Shown: one piece after another, positions 11,511 to 24,653 of the stretch
How the letters are laid out: each line of letters opens with the position of its first letter
Numbering within the stretch: position 1 is the first letter of the stretch
Source of the DNA: Aaosphaeria pasadenensis
Lineage: Eukaryota > Ascomycota > Dothideomycetes > Pleosporales
Reading direction: 5' to 3'
Assembly: GCA_022813625.1 (NCBI GenBank)
Contig: JAKLMB010000011.1
Span: 930,001-994,000, forward strand
DNA length: 64,000 nt
Notes under the pieces: model-generated
Seen by the model: only the letters and a program-made list of their open reading frames with translations
The model's database searches: none
Told to the model about the DNA's origin: nothing
Translations under genes and position numbers: made by a program

Positions 11511-12426
11511 ACTGTCTAGTTCTTGTCGACTGACATCTCTCGGAAACAGTCAGCTGCTGAATCTCTCGCTCCTGATCTCGGTTTCTGCATTCTTTTGGCC
11601 ACACGGGCCTACTGAATGTAGACAAGCTTTTCGCAAATTGCAGTGTTTCTACGATACCTACATAATACATGCAATCTAGACCGCTTCTCACTAGTAAACC
11701 TTCTCAACCTGACGAACTTGAAATTGAATTGGCTTTTGATGATAATGGAGATGTGAGACGAACAACAAGATCCCCAAAAGCAATCAGTGGTTACTCTCAC
11801 ATAATTCCGTTAGCCTCATCTATGAAATGTAAAACCCTTGATATTTTTGATCAGGTTCGTTGATTAGGTATGACCACAACAGTATACCTAGGTACTTAGT
11901 AATTGGGGTTATTTTTTGCCGGAGTTTGGTGCTAATTATGTGTCATCTGTAACCATGAATCTAGAGCAGTGATTCCGGCTACATAAGTCCTCAATATGCT
12001 AAAAAATGTATCGGTGATGCTTTATAGATCTTGCTTGGAACGAAAGGGCAACAATCAAGATGTTTGGTTCGATATGGTCTAACGAAGATCGACTTAGTGC
12101 CCGGGAAACTGGAAACAGCTTAGCGCGTGCATGCGTGTGCCAGCCGGGATCCAGTACCAACCTTCAGGTCCAGCACTAAGATAATAGAGGGTCCGCGCGC
12201 GTTTGAGTGTGTGCAGGCCCCCGAACAGATGTCATCAAGTCTTTGAGCTTCTGGGGATGGTTACAGCACAGCTCTACAAGAACCAACGCCCATTTTCGAC
12301 CTCCTTCCTTTCCGTCCATTACATTTCTAGTTTGCAATGTATCGCAACCGCGAATAGCAGAACCGTACACGCCTTCCCATGATCCCTTATGCCTCAATCA
12401 TCCAGTAGCCAACGCGCATCTCCACC
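11511..12426. other. Intergenic interval PHO89 - VPS54
   Basis: Tandem same-strand neighbours. It contains the PHO89 3' end and the VPS54 promoter, with a CG-rich alternating purine-pyrimidine patch near 12190-12215 (cgcgcgcgtttgagtgtgtg). No gene seen. Confidence 0.45.
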
Positions 12427-15400
12427 ATGGCGTCTCCGTCCACACGGAAGTCTACAGAGAGCTTCAATCTGTCCAATTCGCCTCCACAGTCACAGTCGCA
12501 ATTCCCATTCCCTCAACACGATTGGAATATAAGATCAAGCTCCACCAGCCGGTACCAGCCCCGTCGTGGGTCAACGTCCAGTTCAATACACTCCTTCGGG
12601 GGAGCCTTGGATACCTCATTCAAATCAAGCATAGGCGCGGTGAGGGAACACAACCAAAATGGTAATAGAGCTGTGGAATATCTGTTCAGTCGCGGGCATT
12701 CTTGCTGATATACGTGTAGCCATCTCAACTCTACTACAGCCCCCCATTGTCCGCACTGGCATGCTACCACATACATCGGCTTCCGCGGCATTATCACAAC
12801 ACAAACCCCCGTCTACCAAAGATATACCACCCGTAACACTACCGAACATCCCACATACCGAGCCGTCAGCGTTCAGTCCATACCTCTCGCAGGTTGGCAA
12901 TCTATATGATGCTTTCCAGAGAGCTAAAGCCGAGGCTGAGGGCGATACCGCTTCAACAATTGGGCGAGACTCTGCCAGGAAGGATGATTCCGTGGACACA
13001 TCCGAACTTGGTCTGCGAGGCGCTTCGCCTGCAGCCACTCCAAAACTATCGGGCGGCGCTTTCTCATCCTCCGGATCGCCCAAGCCAAAAAGACGTGCAA
13101 GCGGATCGAAGCGTGCACTTCCTACCGTTACCCCGTTGTCTACGATACCCAATATTTACTTCGATGAAAACTTTCGTCTGGAAAATCCGCGCACTTTTGA
13201 TGTTGTTAGCGAGCGATCTGAGGTAGTGCGGCCGGTACAATCTAAGAGCAGCGATGATGTAAATATTGCTAATGGATCATTCGAACCTCCCCAGCAGCCC
13301 GGACGGAAGGCGTTGGCCACAAATGCAATACTTCAGGAGAAGCTATCTTGGTATATGGACACAGTTGAAGTACATCTGATATCGTCTATATCTACGGCTT
13401 CGACATCTTTTTTTGCAGCTTTGGGGTCCTTGCGCGAACTACAGTCAGAAGCATCGGATTCGGTTGCCAAAATCAAAGCTGTGCGAGAGGATTTGCGTCG
13501 CTTGGACGAGCAGATGGCTGTTGGCGGGCTGAAGATCGTTGATATGAAGAGACGGCGAGAAAACTTGAGGAGGTTGACTGATACAACGGACCAACTGCAT
13601 GCAGTTATGACTGGATTGTCACATTGCGACGAAGTTGTCGACAAGGGCGATCTCGAAGTTGCTATAAACCGTTTGGGTACGGTGGAGCGATTGATTTCTG
13701 GTGACTTGGATACCTCTGATCCTTCCAATGATGCTTCATGGATACCCGCTCATGTACCGGCGTTCACAACGGATCTGCGACATCTTAGAGCTTTAGATGG
13801 CGTGGGTGAGGGCCTACAAGATCTGAAATACCGCATTGGCAAGGGTTTCGAAGCCCGTTTCTTGGAGACATTACTCTCAGATCTACGACAGCATGTGAAG
13901 AGCGTGAACAACCGCGATACCTTAACACGATGGGTAACTACTTCGCAACGAGCACGTGGACAGCACTCTCGATTAAAGTCCATCCTACCAGCCTATCTTA
14001 ACACCAGTAACTCCTTCCGTCATGATCTGCGAACAAACCTTATGGGGTTGAGTAGCTCCAATTTCACTAGCCAAGCCAGCTCTGCCTTTCGGGATGCGAT
14101 ACTTCGCGAGATGAAGGTGCTTATTCGACATTATCTCCCCAGTTCCACCGACGATGATGCGGAATCCATGACATCTGTATCGACCAGAAGTGGCCGGGGC
14201 CACAGTCAGCAAGACAAAAACTCAATATTGGCCCGTAACCTACGCGCAATGGATCCTGCCGATGCTGAGGAATTTTTTGTCAATATTTTCACTGACATTG
14301 GGGAGGCTATTCGCAGATTGAGCATTCAGATCAAGGTCCTCCTGGACGTTACCAGTGGAGTCAGTACTCCACCCGCGTCCAGCGGCGGCCTTCGTTCGCC
14401 TCCCAAGAGTCCAAACATTGGCAGCATCGATGGGTATCTTGGTGGGAATATCCCTCCCTCCGGTCCAAACGCATTGCAGGAAGAACTCATGCAGGCTCTG
14501 GACATGTCGAGCCTCCTCGGACAGGCTGTTGACGCAGCACAGAGCCAGATTACGAAACTCCTCAAGGTTCGCTCAGAAGCCACTACAAATCTTCCATTGG
14601 ATCGATTTTTGAGGTACTTCAATCTTTGCAGGCTTTTTGCAGATGAGTGCGAGGCAGTATCTGGGCGCTCGGGTGCGGCTTTGAAAGGCGTTGTCAATAA
14701 TCACATCAACGAATTCATTCCGAAATTCGCAGACTTCGAGAAGCAACAGCTTATTCACTCTATGGATTCTGACCGATGGGACCCGAAAGACTTTGACGAT
14801 GCGGACAACGCCGTATTGGCCAGGATCCTCCAGGGAATGACAAGTGATCATAGCGATTGGACTGAGCGCAGTGATATTCTCGCAGACATTAGCGAGCATG
14901 AAGCTGTTTCATCACAATCTCAAAGCAATGGAACAACCAAGGAGAAATCGAAGAATCCCACCGCTGCGACTGTTGATGAAGAGAAATACATTGTCTCTGA
15001 GTCATCTTCTATTGTTCTCCGTGGCATCGACCGTTTTGAAGCATTACTGGCAAACATTCCCAGCATGACAGGGGAGGTATCTGCCTCCCTCTGCGATTAT
15101 CTGAAACTCTTCAATTCGCGGCTGTGTCAGCTAATTCTCGGTGCCGGTGCTCGGCATAGCGCAGGGTTGAAGAATATCAACACCAAACATCTTGCCATTG
15201 CGTCTCAAACCTTGAGCTTGGGAATTGCTATACTGCCATATATTCGCGAGTTTGCACGACGCCATGCTTCGGGGGCACGGTCTTCTCTAGCCGAGTACGA
15301 CAACGTGAAGCGACTTTACCAGGATCAGCAAGTGAAGATTCACGAGAAACTCACAGAAGTCCTGAGCGGTCGAGCCACAGTGCATACTCGTAGTCTTAAA

Positions 15401-15859
15401 AAGGTCGAATGGGATCAGGATACTGAGCGTGATGTCAGTGCTAACATGGAATCGCTCACCAAAGACACTGTCACTCTGCACAAAGTCATCACCAAGTATC
15501 TGAACGAAATGACAGTTCGCATGATCATGGGCCCGGTTTTCGAAAGTTATCGTGAGCAAGTCGGAGCATTGTTAAAGGAGGCTGTGGTGAAGACACCAGC
15601 TGGTAAAGCAAGGTAAGTAATGCGTTATCCGAAGCAAAACTGAAAGGGTCTAACTTGATATAGGTTGCTCCGCGATGCTAAACTATTCGACACGCGCCTG
15701 AGCCATATTGATGGGGCAGGAAACGTGGGCGCATATCTCATACAGCTTGTCGAAGCCAAAGTCGTGAAAGAAGCGCCAGGCGCGAAAGAGAAGAGTGCGG
15801 TTGAAGAGCAGGCGGCGGATTCAAATCCACCTCAGAAACCTGACATTGAGGCAACCTGA
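12427..15859 (+). CDS. VPS54: VPS54, subunit of the GARP endosome-to-Golgi tethering complex
   Basis: Tether for retrograde vesicles arriving at the trans-Golgi. Exons 12427-12661, 12720-15612 and 15664-15859, with introns of 58 and 51 nt, give 1107 aa. The first 78 residues are Ser/Gln-rich and disordered. Conserved blocks follow: HKPPSTKDIPPVTLPNIP and FSPYLSQVGNLYDAFQRAKAE. A coiled-coil region (LRELQSEASDSVAKIKAVRE, then VDMKRRRENLRRLTDTTDQL) fits the family's tethering-complex N-terminal domain. The C-terminal half is all-helical and ends in the Vps54 C-terminal region (KVEWDQDTERDV... TVTLHKVITKYL). The last short exon ends with an acidic, probably disordered tail. The start was chosen by a splice-consistent upstream exon; an internal Met is possible. 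Confidence 0.88.
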
Positions 15860-17325
15860 AAGTGTACATTGAACTCATCATTTGACCCATCACTTTCTAA
15901 CGATTTGACGTACCCATTGGGAGCACTGTTGGGACCAGTTCTGTGGAGTCATATAGGAAGTTAAGCCCCAAAACGAGTATCTGTCGTGAACTGCAGATAG
16001 TAGTCTGGTTATGCTCAAGCCACCCACACGCAAGTGTTCATGCAATGCGGAGTAGTCTCCAGATTGCTCTGGAATCTGCAATCCCACATATCATTATCAT
16101 TCTTCAAGTCGACACGCCTATCCGTCAGTTATATAGAATAGATCATGATCAATCATGTTATGAGCGTATCGGAGTCTGGCATCTATCGGGCGTTCTATGT
16201 AAGAACAGCTAGTTGTGAACTACACATATCAAACTGTATTATCATGTAACTCTCTTCAACGCTTCACGACGTGTTTCGGATTAGGTCTCCCACGAAGCGA
16301 TCCCGAGATTTTTTGACACAGGAGGAAAATGAGATGGTCAAAATCTTCCATGTCCCATTGCAAATCTACCCAGACCCATCTTCTAGCTACTTTATAGCAA
16401 TATGCTTGGTATGATGCGAAACCTCACCCAACGCTGCCGAACACTGTGCCCAAACGAGTCCGCAATTTCATCTCCCTTACACGCTTCCTTTTCATGTGAG
16501 CAACTTCACGCAGACAGACTTCCGACTATTTCAGACACATGACTGTGTCTATACTACAGTAAACCTATTCATTCCATTACAAAACCTAGACCTTTGCCGA
16601 GCTACTTAAAGGTAGCCAAGACTCATCGCCCAGGAAGTTCAGAGCAATTGCTTAGCGCCCAAAAACGGCAATTTTCCTATCAACCTTGCGTCCAATTAGA
16701 TGTTTCGTTTGGCACTAGCCACGCACCAATGATGAATGGGCGGCAGATATTTGATCGAAAGTGACAACAGGGAGATGTTGGTTTTTGTAAGAGTGTGTAT
16801 AAATGATGAAATCTATTTGATACTATTACCGGAATTTGGAGAGGGTTTGCTTTGCAACCGTTTTGACTTATTCAATGAGCAGATGCGCTATCTCTGGTAA
16901 ACGGAGTTGTGTTCTGCTCCACTTTCATACATTGAGAGTCATTTGAAGTTAGAAGACTGTCTCTCGCAAACATAGCAATCTTATTCCCCATCTATGATCT
17001 TTCTTTCCATTTTCACTGCTAGAAAGTTCGAGCGTGCCAGTACTCCAACAGTAAATTTTATGCAATTCTCAAGTAAATTTACATTGTGATGGTAGAATGC
17101 AGAATGTATGTATTGCCGAAGCCGCGATGAATGTTTATGTACGTTGGAATGCTGTTGGCAGTAATGCTGAGGCACTTCTATTTTGTTGATGTGTCTCTCC
17201 GCAAATTTTCTCACCGTCGTATCGAAATTCACTTTGCCGACGAACAAAGGGCAGAGGGTATGTTGATATGCAGCCTAGTTGTTTCCGCACTTTTCTCCAT
17301 TGTGTGCTGGATTGCACAATTGCAG
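15860..17325. other. Convergent intergenic interval VPS54 - MFS transporter
   Basis: About 1.5 kb of moderately AT-rich sequence between two 3' ends. Only short unsupported open frames. It marks the change from housekeeping genes to the accessory block. Confidence 0.45.
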
Positions 17326-19289
17326 CTACTTCTCCATCCTAGACACCTCATTCTTCTCTTCGCTGATAATTTCCACATCGCCGTGGGTCAGCTTTCCTTT
17401 GCCACGGGCGGGACGTACAAATGCATTTGCAGCTACACCTCCGTCTAGGAAAAGATAGTCAATCTCCTCGAGACTGAGATTACTTGTCTCTGGATAGAAG
17501 AAGTAGATTATCGGCACAAAAGCGTACTAGATGATATCAGCGTAGCCCGACACAACCAATAAGGTATACTGTACCGCAATGGCCATGAAAACGAGATATC
17601 CCTTCCATTGGATTCTGTTGATGAGGACTGGAGAGATCATCACGACTACAAAATTCTGGAAGGAATGTAAGTTTCTTAATCGTAAATAGCCATGTTTAAC
17701 TCACCCAGAGCCATTCTGAAGAAATTGCCAAAGCGGATCCTCGAATCCTAGCATGCAAAGGAAGAATCTCGGGTACGTAGACCCAGGGCGCACAATTGAT
17801 CGTCAGACCGAAAACCAACATATACTATGAAATGTCAAATTAAAGACCACAAGACACTACAATGGTATGACTTACAACGAAGAAGAAGGCAACAGCTGCC
17901 GATGCAGTCTTTGTATTCCCTTCAAAGCTGAGCAGAATGGCAATCATCATCATGGAAAAGCCAAGCCCAAATGTGCCAAAAATCATTGTGCGTCTACGTC
18001 CCATCTTGTCCATAGCGAAGGTGGGGAGCAGTGACCCAAGCATGAAGACAATCTGGACACTATGATGTATTAGCAGTCATATCATGGATGATATTGAACT
18101 CGCTTACCATCCTGAGACAATCTGGGCAATCTTAGGATCCATGCCAACGTTCAGGACCAATGCAGCTATTGTTGGTTAGAAATGAGCGTTGCTAAATGTA
18201 AACAGGGAACGAACATGGAACATAGAATACAACGAGATTGATACCGGTGGCTTGATCCATAATCTGTTTAGTAATTTAGCTACCACCAAAAGTTGTGCAT
18301 ATTTTTGAAGACGTACCATTACAGCATAGGCCAATATGACTCGCCTGCGAGTCTTCACAGCATCCTTTTTCAAAATACTGAAAAATCCCGAACTGTTTTC
18401 GAGTGACTCGAGCTCGAGAGCTGTATTGATGGACGCCTTTTCGGCTTGGATGAACTCGCTATCTTCGGTTTCGTCAAAGACTCGGCAAAGAACATCGATG
18501 GCTTTCTGTTGCTCGCCGCGTTTGAACAACCATCTGGGGGACTCGGGGAGGTCGTAGAGCAAGATGACAACGATAGCCGCGAATAGTATCTGGAATGCCA
18601 GTGGGAATCTCCAAGCAAGAGAGCCGCCGACAAAGGACAGACCGTAGTCAAGCCAACTGTATTGTGGAGATCTTTAGTAACAGTTTCATGGACAGAGTTG
18701 CAACTTAACTCACTATGCGAAGACGACCCCAACTGCTACGAAAAGAAGTTCTGCCGAAACCAGTCGACCGCGGAGATGTGGTTTACAGAGTTCGGATTGA
18801 CTGGATTGGTTTTAGATTTAAGCCTTGAGGTTTATGTGGAATACTGACTATGAAGGGACGGTGGAAGATTTCATTCCAGTACCCAGACCGGTGATGACAC
18901 GCCCAAAGAATAGCTCCACCAGACCGAATGATGCAGCTTGTAGCACTGCCCCAATGCTGATCAGGACCATAGCTAGAAGAATGGCTCTGCGTCGGCCAAG
19001 GAGCTCGCCGAGGAAGAAGTTCACTATATTCATCAGTGAGTCGTTATTGACAATTGTGTAAAGGAGCCTTGCAGACACAGCCGCCAATGCAGCCAAGAGT
19101 ATAGGAGCTGACAATGATTCCCGTCATCACATCGTTAGGGTGATCGAATTGGTTTTTCCAGTTTTCGTTCTGGAGAATGCCGCCAAATACACCCTGATCA
19201 TAGCCAAACAAGACGAAAGCTAGAAGGCATGTGCTTGAGATGCCGACTTGTAGCCCTTTGCCTCTGCCTAACCACCCAGTTAATGGCAT
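17326..19289 (-). CDS. MFS sugar transporter (hexose/quinate-type)
   Basis: Twelve-helix sugar porter, probably in the plasma membrane; the substrate is unknown. Ten exons: 19079-19289, 18849-19023, 18714-18800, 18317-18656, 18215-18263, 18108-18165, 17876-18059, 17705-17824, 17575-17655 and 17326-17526. All introns are 48-57 nt; the product is 501 aa. Motifs: FGYDQGVFGG in helix 1, GELLGRRRA loop, GRVITGLGTGM, RGRLVSAELLF, PESPRWLFKRG, DQATGINLVVFY, DKMGRRRTM, and PETSNLSLEEIDYLF near the C-terminus. The first intron (donor GTGTCT) and the GTTCGT/GTCAGT donors are weak but are the only ones keeping frame. It diverges from an aldo-keto reductase, suggesting uptake and reduction of one sugar. 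Confidence 0.9.
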
Positions 19290-19746
19290 GCTGTGTCTTT
19301 TCTTAAGATGTGGGATGGGCTCTAGAAATAGGGAAGAGATCTGACCAAAGATATCGAATAGCTATCCTTGTTTTGCTCCTGATCAAAGGGACCCGAGAGA
19401 CTTATATAAGTAGGTATGTAGGAAGTGGTCGCGCCCTCGTGCCCCCTCAATTTTTGATGCTCCGGTGTAGTCTGGGTTTTCCTTGGAAACCCGGGGAAAG
19501 TATATGCTAGCCTGATTCTGCAAGGGTCCAGCCAGAGATAGTCCAACTCACTCCATTGTCTTCACAAGGAACAAATGCCTCTGGTTGCCATTTTCAAGTC
19601 AACGTTTTGGGTAATGATAGCCTAAGAAGTGCTTGAGATTTAATGCCTTCAAGATGTGTATAAGTCTTGGCAATGGCAGTATTTTAGGGATTATTCAATT
19701 GACAATCTTGTCGTCGAAAATTCATTTCGCCCAATACTACTGCAGA
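19290..19746. promoter_or_regulatory. Shared 457-bp promoter of MFS transporter and aldo-keto reductase
   Basis: Both start codons point outward. The interval includes a CCCGGGGAAAG-type patch near 19485-19500 and no clear TATA box. Co-regulation is inferred from layout only. Confidence 0.5.
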
Positions 19747-20850
19747 ATGAAGACTTTCACGTTGAGCAATGGACATAAAATCCCAGCAGGTAGGTAACAG
19801 ACACGATATACGGTATACATAGTAGTAATGACATTTATTCAGTTGGTCTGGGAACTTGGCGCTCAGGTCCAAACAAGGTCGCTGAAGCTGTGGAGTTCGC
19901 ACTCCGCAATGGCTATCATCACATTGATGCGTGAGTAGCAAAACTTCCCGTTTTCTACGACACAGCTGATCTACGAACAGCGCACTTCGTTACGGTAACG
20001 AGGCAGAGGTAGGTCGTGGCATCAAGGCCAGCGGCGTGCCCCGCGACCAGATCTTCGTAACGACCAAGTTATGGAATACATATCACAATCGCGTCATGCA
20101 AGGTGTCAGGGAAAGTCTCGAGAATTTGGGACTCGAATATCTCGATCTCTACCTTATACACTGGTAATCTGTCTCTTCAATCTTTTGTTTGGCTACATAC
20201 TGAGTAAACATGCACATAGGCCGGTCTCTCTTCCAGAGGATGCATCTAACACAACCGCCGACATTCCATTGGCTGATTGGGATTACGTCCAGACTTGGTA
20301 AGTAAGGCCTTCCGCTAAAACCTCGTCAAGGTCTGCAATTGGTTGTTGATAGCCGAGTTTTAGGGCCGACATGCAGCAACTCGTTCATAGCGGTCTCGTC
20401 CGGGCAATTGGCGTATCGAATTTCACAACCGCCCACTTGGACCGTCTTCTTACTGCGCCATCTACCACCATCGTCCCGGCCGTCAATCAGGTAGAACTGC
20501 ATCCAATGAACCCGCAGCCATCACTTTTCGAATATTGTGACAAGCGAGGCATCCACTTAACTGCTTACTCTCCGCTCGGCTCGGTAGACTCGCCCCTCTA
20601 TAGCCTTCATCCATTGCAGGAGGTAGCCGCACAACTCCAGAAGACCGTTGCACAGGTCCTCCTTGCATGGGGCATCCGGAAGGGATGGTCCGTGATTCCC
20701 AAAACCGTGACGAGCTCAAGAATTTTGGAGAATCTTGGTGGCGATTTCGAGCTCTTGGACAACGACTTCGCAGTTGTAGAACGCATCACTGCCAGGAAAA
20801 GGCTCATCGACGGACAGGACTTCCTTCCGGTCTATGTATTTGACGACTAA
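19747..20850 (+). CDS. Aldo-keto reductase (AKR superfamily)
   Basis: NADPH-dependent carbonyl reductase, probably cytosolic. Five exons (19747-19789, 19843-19930, 19981-20163, 20220-20297, 20364-20850) give 292 aa, normal for a monomeric AKR. The catalytic tetrad is visible: Asp in HIDAALRYGNE, Tyr in the same block, Lys in VTTKLW, His in YLIHWPVSL. The cofactor-binding end contains SVIPKTVTSSRILENL, and VGVSNF-type VRAIGVSNF is present. Closest in feel to fungal glycerol/xylose reductases, but the subfamily is not fixed. It shares a promoter with a sugar transporter on the opposite strand, which favours a sugar or sugar-derived aldehyde as substrate. Confidence 0.92.
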
Positions 20851-21669
20851 AGGGGGGAATTCATCTGGCCAAGCATAGATCATACAGGGACACTATTCGT
20901 GCACCAGGTCAGGTGGCTTTCGGTAGAGAGTTGTCAGTCAATAGATTTAAGTGTATGGAGTACTACGCCAACAATATCGATCCATGGCTGATCCTTGACA
21001 TACATAGACTCAAGTATAATTTCCTGATGTTGCGATCAACCGTCGATATAAGGCCATAACATCCATGTAATCCATGCGCCAGTACCCTCCCAATGATTTT
21101 GAAGAGGGCACGGTACGTAATTCGTCACGGTACTCGGGTGCTCAACGTAAGTCGAGGCACGGCCTATTTTCATGAAAGCCACAATTTAATATCACCGTGA
21201 AGTAGGAGACCTAATGTGATGTTGTTCATCTTGCATTTTAGATACTTCAGCGGCCATGTTTTTACTTGAGGCGGATGTAGTGTCAAATGAACCAATAGCA
21301 AACAATAAATGAGGCATGTGGCGGTCAGCACAAGAGAAGACATTTGAAAGCGAAGAGAATTTATTTCAGTCTCATGAGGGATATGAATCGTTACCGAGAT
21401 GCACAGGTAGGATTCAGTAAGATTCAAATGTACCACCATGGATTCAACACTAACTCAGAGCCGCCACAATGACATACGACTATCGGTCTAATATCCAACG
21501 TCATGGGGTCTTCCGGTCAATCTCCCCTTAGAAGGTGGCCAGCATGTGCGGGGCCCGGCGATAATTGCATCATGACAAGTACTACAAAATGTCTGTAGCC
21601 CAATTTGTGCATTCTTGCACACGGACCAAAACATTAGTAGACCCTAGTCGTCAAGTCGTGACATGGTAC
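20851..21669. other. Convergent intergenic interval AKR - second MFS transporter
   Basis: About 0.8 kb with only short unsupported open frames. It holds the 3' ends of both neighbours. Confidence 0.45.
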
Positions 21670-23356
21670 TCAGCCACTGACTTCGATTTCTTGGGTACTG
21701 GGTAGCTGCTTTTCTCTTTGAATCGGGTCTTCCTGGTAGTTTTGGTTGTATTCCTTGATGTTCTTTGCATTGATGACAATCCAGCTTCTCTGGGTGGCAA
21801 AGTAACGATCCATCTCCTCCAAGGTAGCTCCTTTGGTCTCCGGGCACGTAAGATACATGTATGGCAACGCAAGTCCACAGCTTACGAGCCAGATGAGATA
21901 GAATCGCCAACCAATATTGGCCACGCCCACGGGCGTGATGACGACTACAATGAATGCGGAGAGCCATTCAGTTGCGGACGCAATTGCTGCGGCTCTGTTC
22001 CGCATGCGTAGAGAGTTTATCTCGGGGGCGTAGACCCAGGGAACACCAGCCCATGATGCACCGAAGCAAAACTGGTACAGGAGAATGCAAGCAAGGGCTC
22101 CGTATCCACTTGACACTTTGGTCGCCGAGAACTGGGCATAGTATGTCGCAACGGTTAGGCCCGTCATAGCCAACGCGGTGCTGATTAGACCGACTAAAAA
22201 GATTGGCCTTCGACCCACCTTCTCAATAAAGAAAGGAGGTGTGCAGGACCCAATCCAGAAGCAGATGGAGCCACAGCCGCCAACAATGGCAGCCATTCGG
22301 GGCGTGAGGCCGAGTGAGGCGGAAAAGATCGCCGGACCAAAGTAGACGACTGCATTTATACCTGTCATTTGTTGTATGAATTGGGGAATCGCTCCTAGCA
22401 ACATTCGACGAAGGTTTTGGAGCTCCCCATTGCGGAAAAGGTCCATCCAGGACGCTTCAATTTCGGCCTCATGCTGTGCAGCTTCAATGATCAGTCGTGA
22501 GTGGGCAATTACCACGTCACTTTCTGCTGTATAGCCTTTTCCTTCGAGGCGAGCCACAATCTCCCGAACTTCATCGTTCCGGCCTTTAGATGCAAGCCAG
22601 CGTGGGGATTCAGGGATGAACGGCAAGATGACGAAAGTGACTAGGGGAAATACTGCCTGGAGTGCCAGTGGTGCTCTCCACACTGCAGAACCCTGCACTC
22701 CCCCGCCAAAGACGAAGCCAAAATCTACCCAGCTAAGGCCCGGAGTTAGAACTGCGGATACTATGGTGGAGAAGATCACTTACTTCGATACAACTATTCC
22801 AAAAATGACGAAAGCCATCTCTCCCATCACAGCCGCTCCGCGACGATGACTTTTAGACATTTCAGTCTGGAAAATAGGCACAGTGGTCGTGTTCATGCCA
22901 CTCCCAAGGCCTTTGCAAACGCTGCGTCAGTAAGCTCCTCATACTTGGAATGGAAATACTTACCAGTGACAATTCGACCCACGACCATGTGGGCGACGCT
23001 GAACGCAGAACTCTGCAAAGCTGCTCCAATGATGATCTGGAGGGAGGGTATTAGCGGGAGCGCAGAACGGTTGCGTACGGCGAACATACTAGAACTCCTC
23101 CAATTACAATTGATTTTCGTCGGCCAAGGACATCTCCTATGTACATGGTACACAATGAGCCGATCATGCAGCCGATATCATATATGGCGACGATAATTCC
23201 AAGCAATCCAGGAGTAGGGCTATTAAATGACTTCAAAAATTCCGGGGTGGAGACCAAGCCACCCATGACACCTTGATCATAGCCAAAAAGGAGGAAAGCA
23301 GCCGAGCAGCACGATATGACTGCCCAGTCCAGTTGTTTCCCAGTAAGTGGTTGCAT
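21670..23356 (-). CDS. MFS sugar transporter (second copy, different subfamily)
   Basis: Twelve-helix sugar porter. Exons 23090-23356, 22964-23036, 22784-22910 and 21670-22732, with introns of 51-53 nt, give 509 aa. Motifs: LLFGYDQGVMGGL, GDVLGRRKSI, VGRIVTG, PESPRWLASKGR, the substrate-side helix QQMTGINAVVYFGP, EKVGRRP, GVPWVYAPEINSLRMR, and PETKGATLEEMDRYFA near the C-terminus. The start is the first ATG in frame (MQPLTGKQL). Only distantly similar to the other transporter 4 kb away, and with far fewer introns, so not a recent duplicate. Subfamily resembles fungal lactose/cellobiose/hexose permeases; the substrate cannot be named. Confidence 0.92.
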
Positions 23357-24653
23357 CGTTTCTTGCTGTTGGCCGACTGTAATTGGGTGGTCTTCGCAGA
23401 CAGTTTTCAAAACGAGTGAAAGTGATTGCGATAATGAAGAAGAGATGTCGAGCCGTACCTTTTATAAATATAATTTCCTCTAAGACAGAGGACATATGTC
23501 GATCTTTCAAACACAGTATTGCCCTTCAATCACTCTGTTGTCTCACAATCAGGTATCTATTATGCGGAGGTAAAATACCCCGGATTCTGATGTTTTAGGC
23601 ACTCTTCCAGAGGAGAGTTGAGCGACGGGCCGGAAAGGGTATGTGTTCCAAACGTGGAGATTGCGGAGAGAGTTAGAGACGTCCAGAACACCTGGTGGTA
23701 TCTGAGCCTGAGATTGCCCCAAATGTGATGCTCGAACCAGAAAGGGTAAACTTAAGCACCATACCAAATCTACGAAGTGAATATTGTTGTTTCTTCCAGG
23801 CTAATCCTTGATAATAATTCGAAGCAATAGGGGAAGCTTAGAAACAGAATGGGGCAATAGATGGCTCAGATACGATGCATTTATTAGAGGAAACCTTGAT
23901 TGGCAAAATTTATGTAGTATGAGTAAACGATGGCATAAAATAACTCGTAGAGACCTGTATAATTATGTACACGTGACTGTGCAGTTTCGGAGTTTCTCAG
24001 TTCACTGCAGAGAATATACGAGTCCAATTCAACAAATCCAACTCTGAAAGAATTATATCTTTTATTTTCATTTGCCATTGGCATCCATCTACTGTATTAG
24101 ATATTCATGATCGATCATGAGGGAATTGCTGAGTGGAGTAAAGTTGTTACATTATGCTGATCGTTCCAATGTGGTAAGTGTAGGCATTGCTATCTCTTTC
24201 CAGATACCGAAGTATATCAGTGGCTCGATGGTGTCTATACTTTTTTCAGCCGGATTAAGGATGAACTCGCATTGATACCCGGTTTGAGTGTTGCGAGAAG
24301 AATATGGAGAGTTATGACAAAGTTTCTCGGGATTCCTTCGTTGTTCAATCCAAAGTTAATGGAGATTGAAAAGGTCTTATTGTGCTAAAGAACTATGTGA
24401 CTTGGTTTGGATTTGTGTCATTAAGAGCGTGCAGAGAATGCGTCAATGTTGTCATATATATGAGCACTCTGGTATCGCATTTAGAGATTGGAGTATTTGA
24501 TTCATTATTTCTCTATCATAGCTCTTGCACCCGATGTGTGGAAATCAAAACATCTCAGTGCAAACGTGCAAATGTGCAAACGTGCAAACCTCGTTGTCTC
24601 GTTTGTCGGCTATTCTATAGGGCGAACATTGCCATGTAACTCCTCAAAACTTC
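23357..24653. other. Gene-free, AT-rich interval
   Basis: Contains the promoter of the MFS transporter and the 3' end of the dehydrogenase. AT-rich with a small CGTGCAAA-type triplication near 24560-24588 (caaacgtgcaaatgtgcaaacgtg). No gene supported. Confidence 0.45.

Noticed and set aside
24550..24590. Short repeats that could suggest a CRISPR array
   Set aside because: Units are 9-11 bp, contiguous and degenerate, in a eukaryotic genome. No spacer structure.
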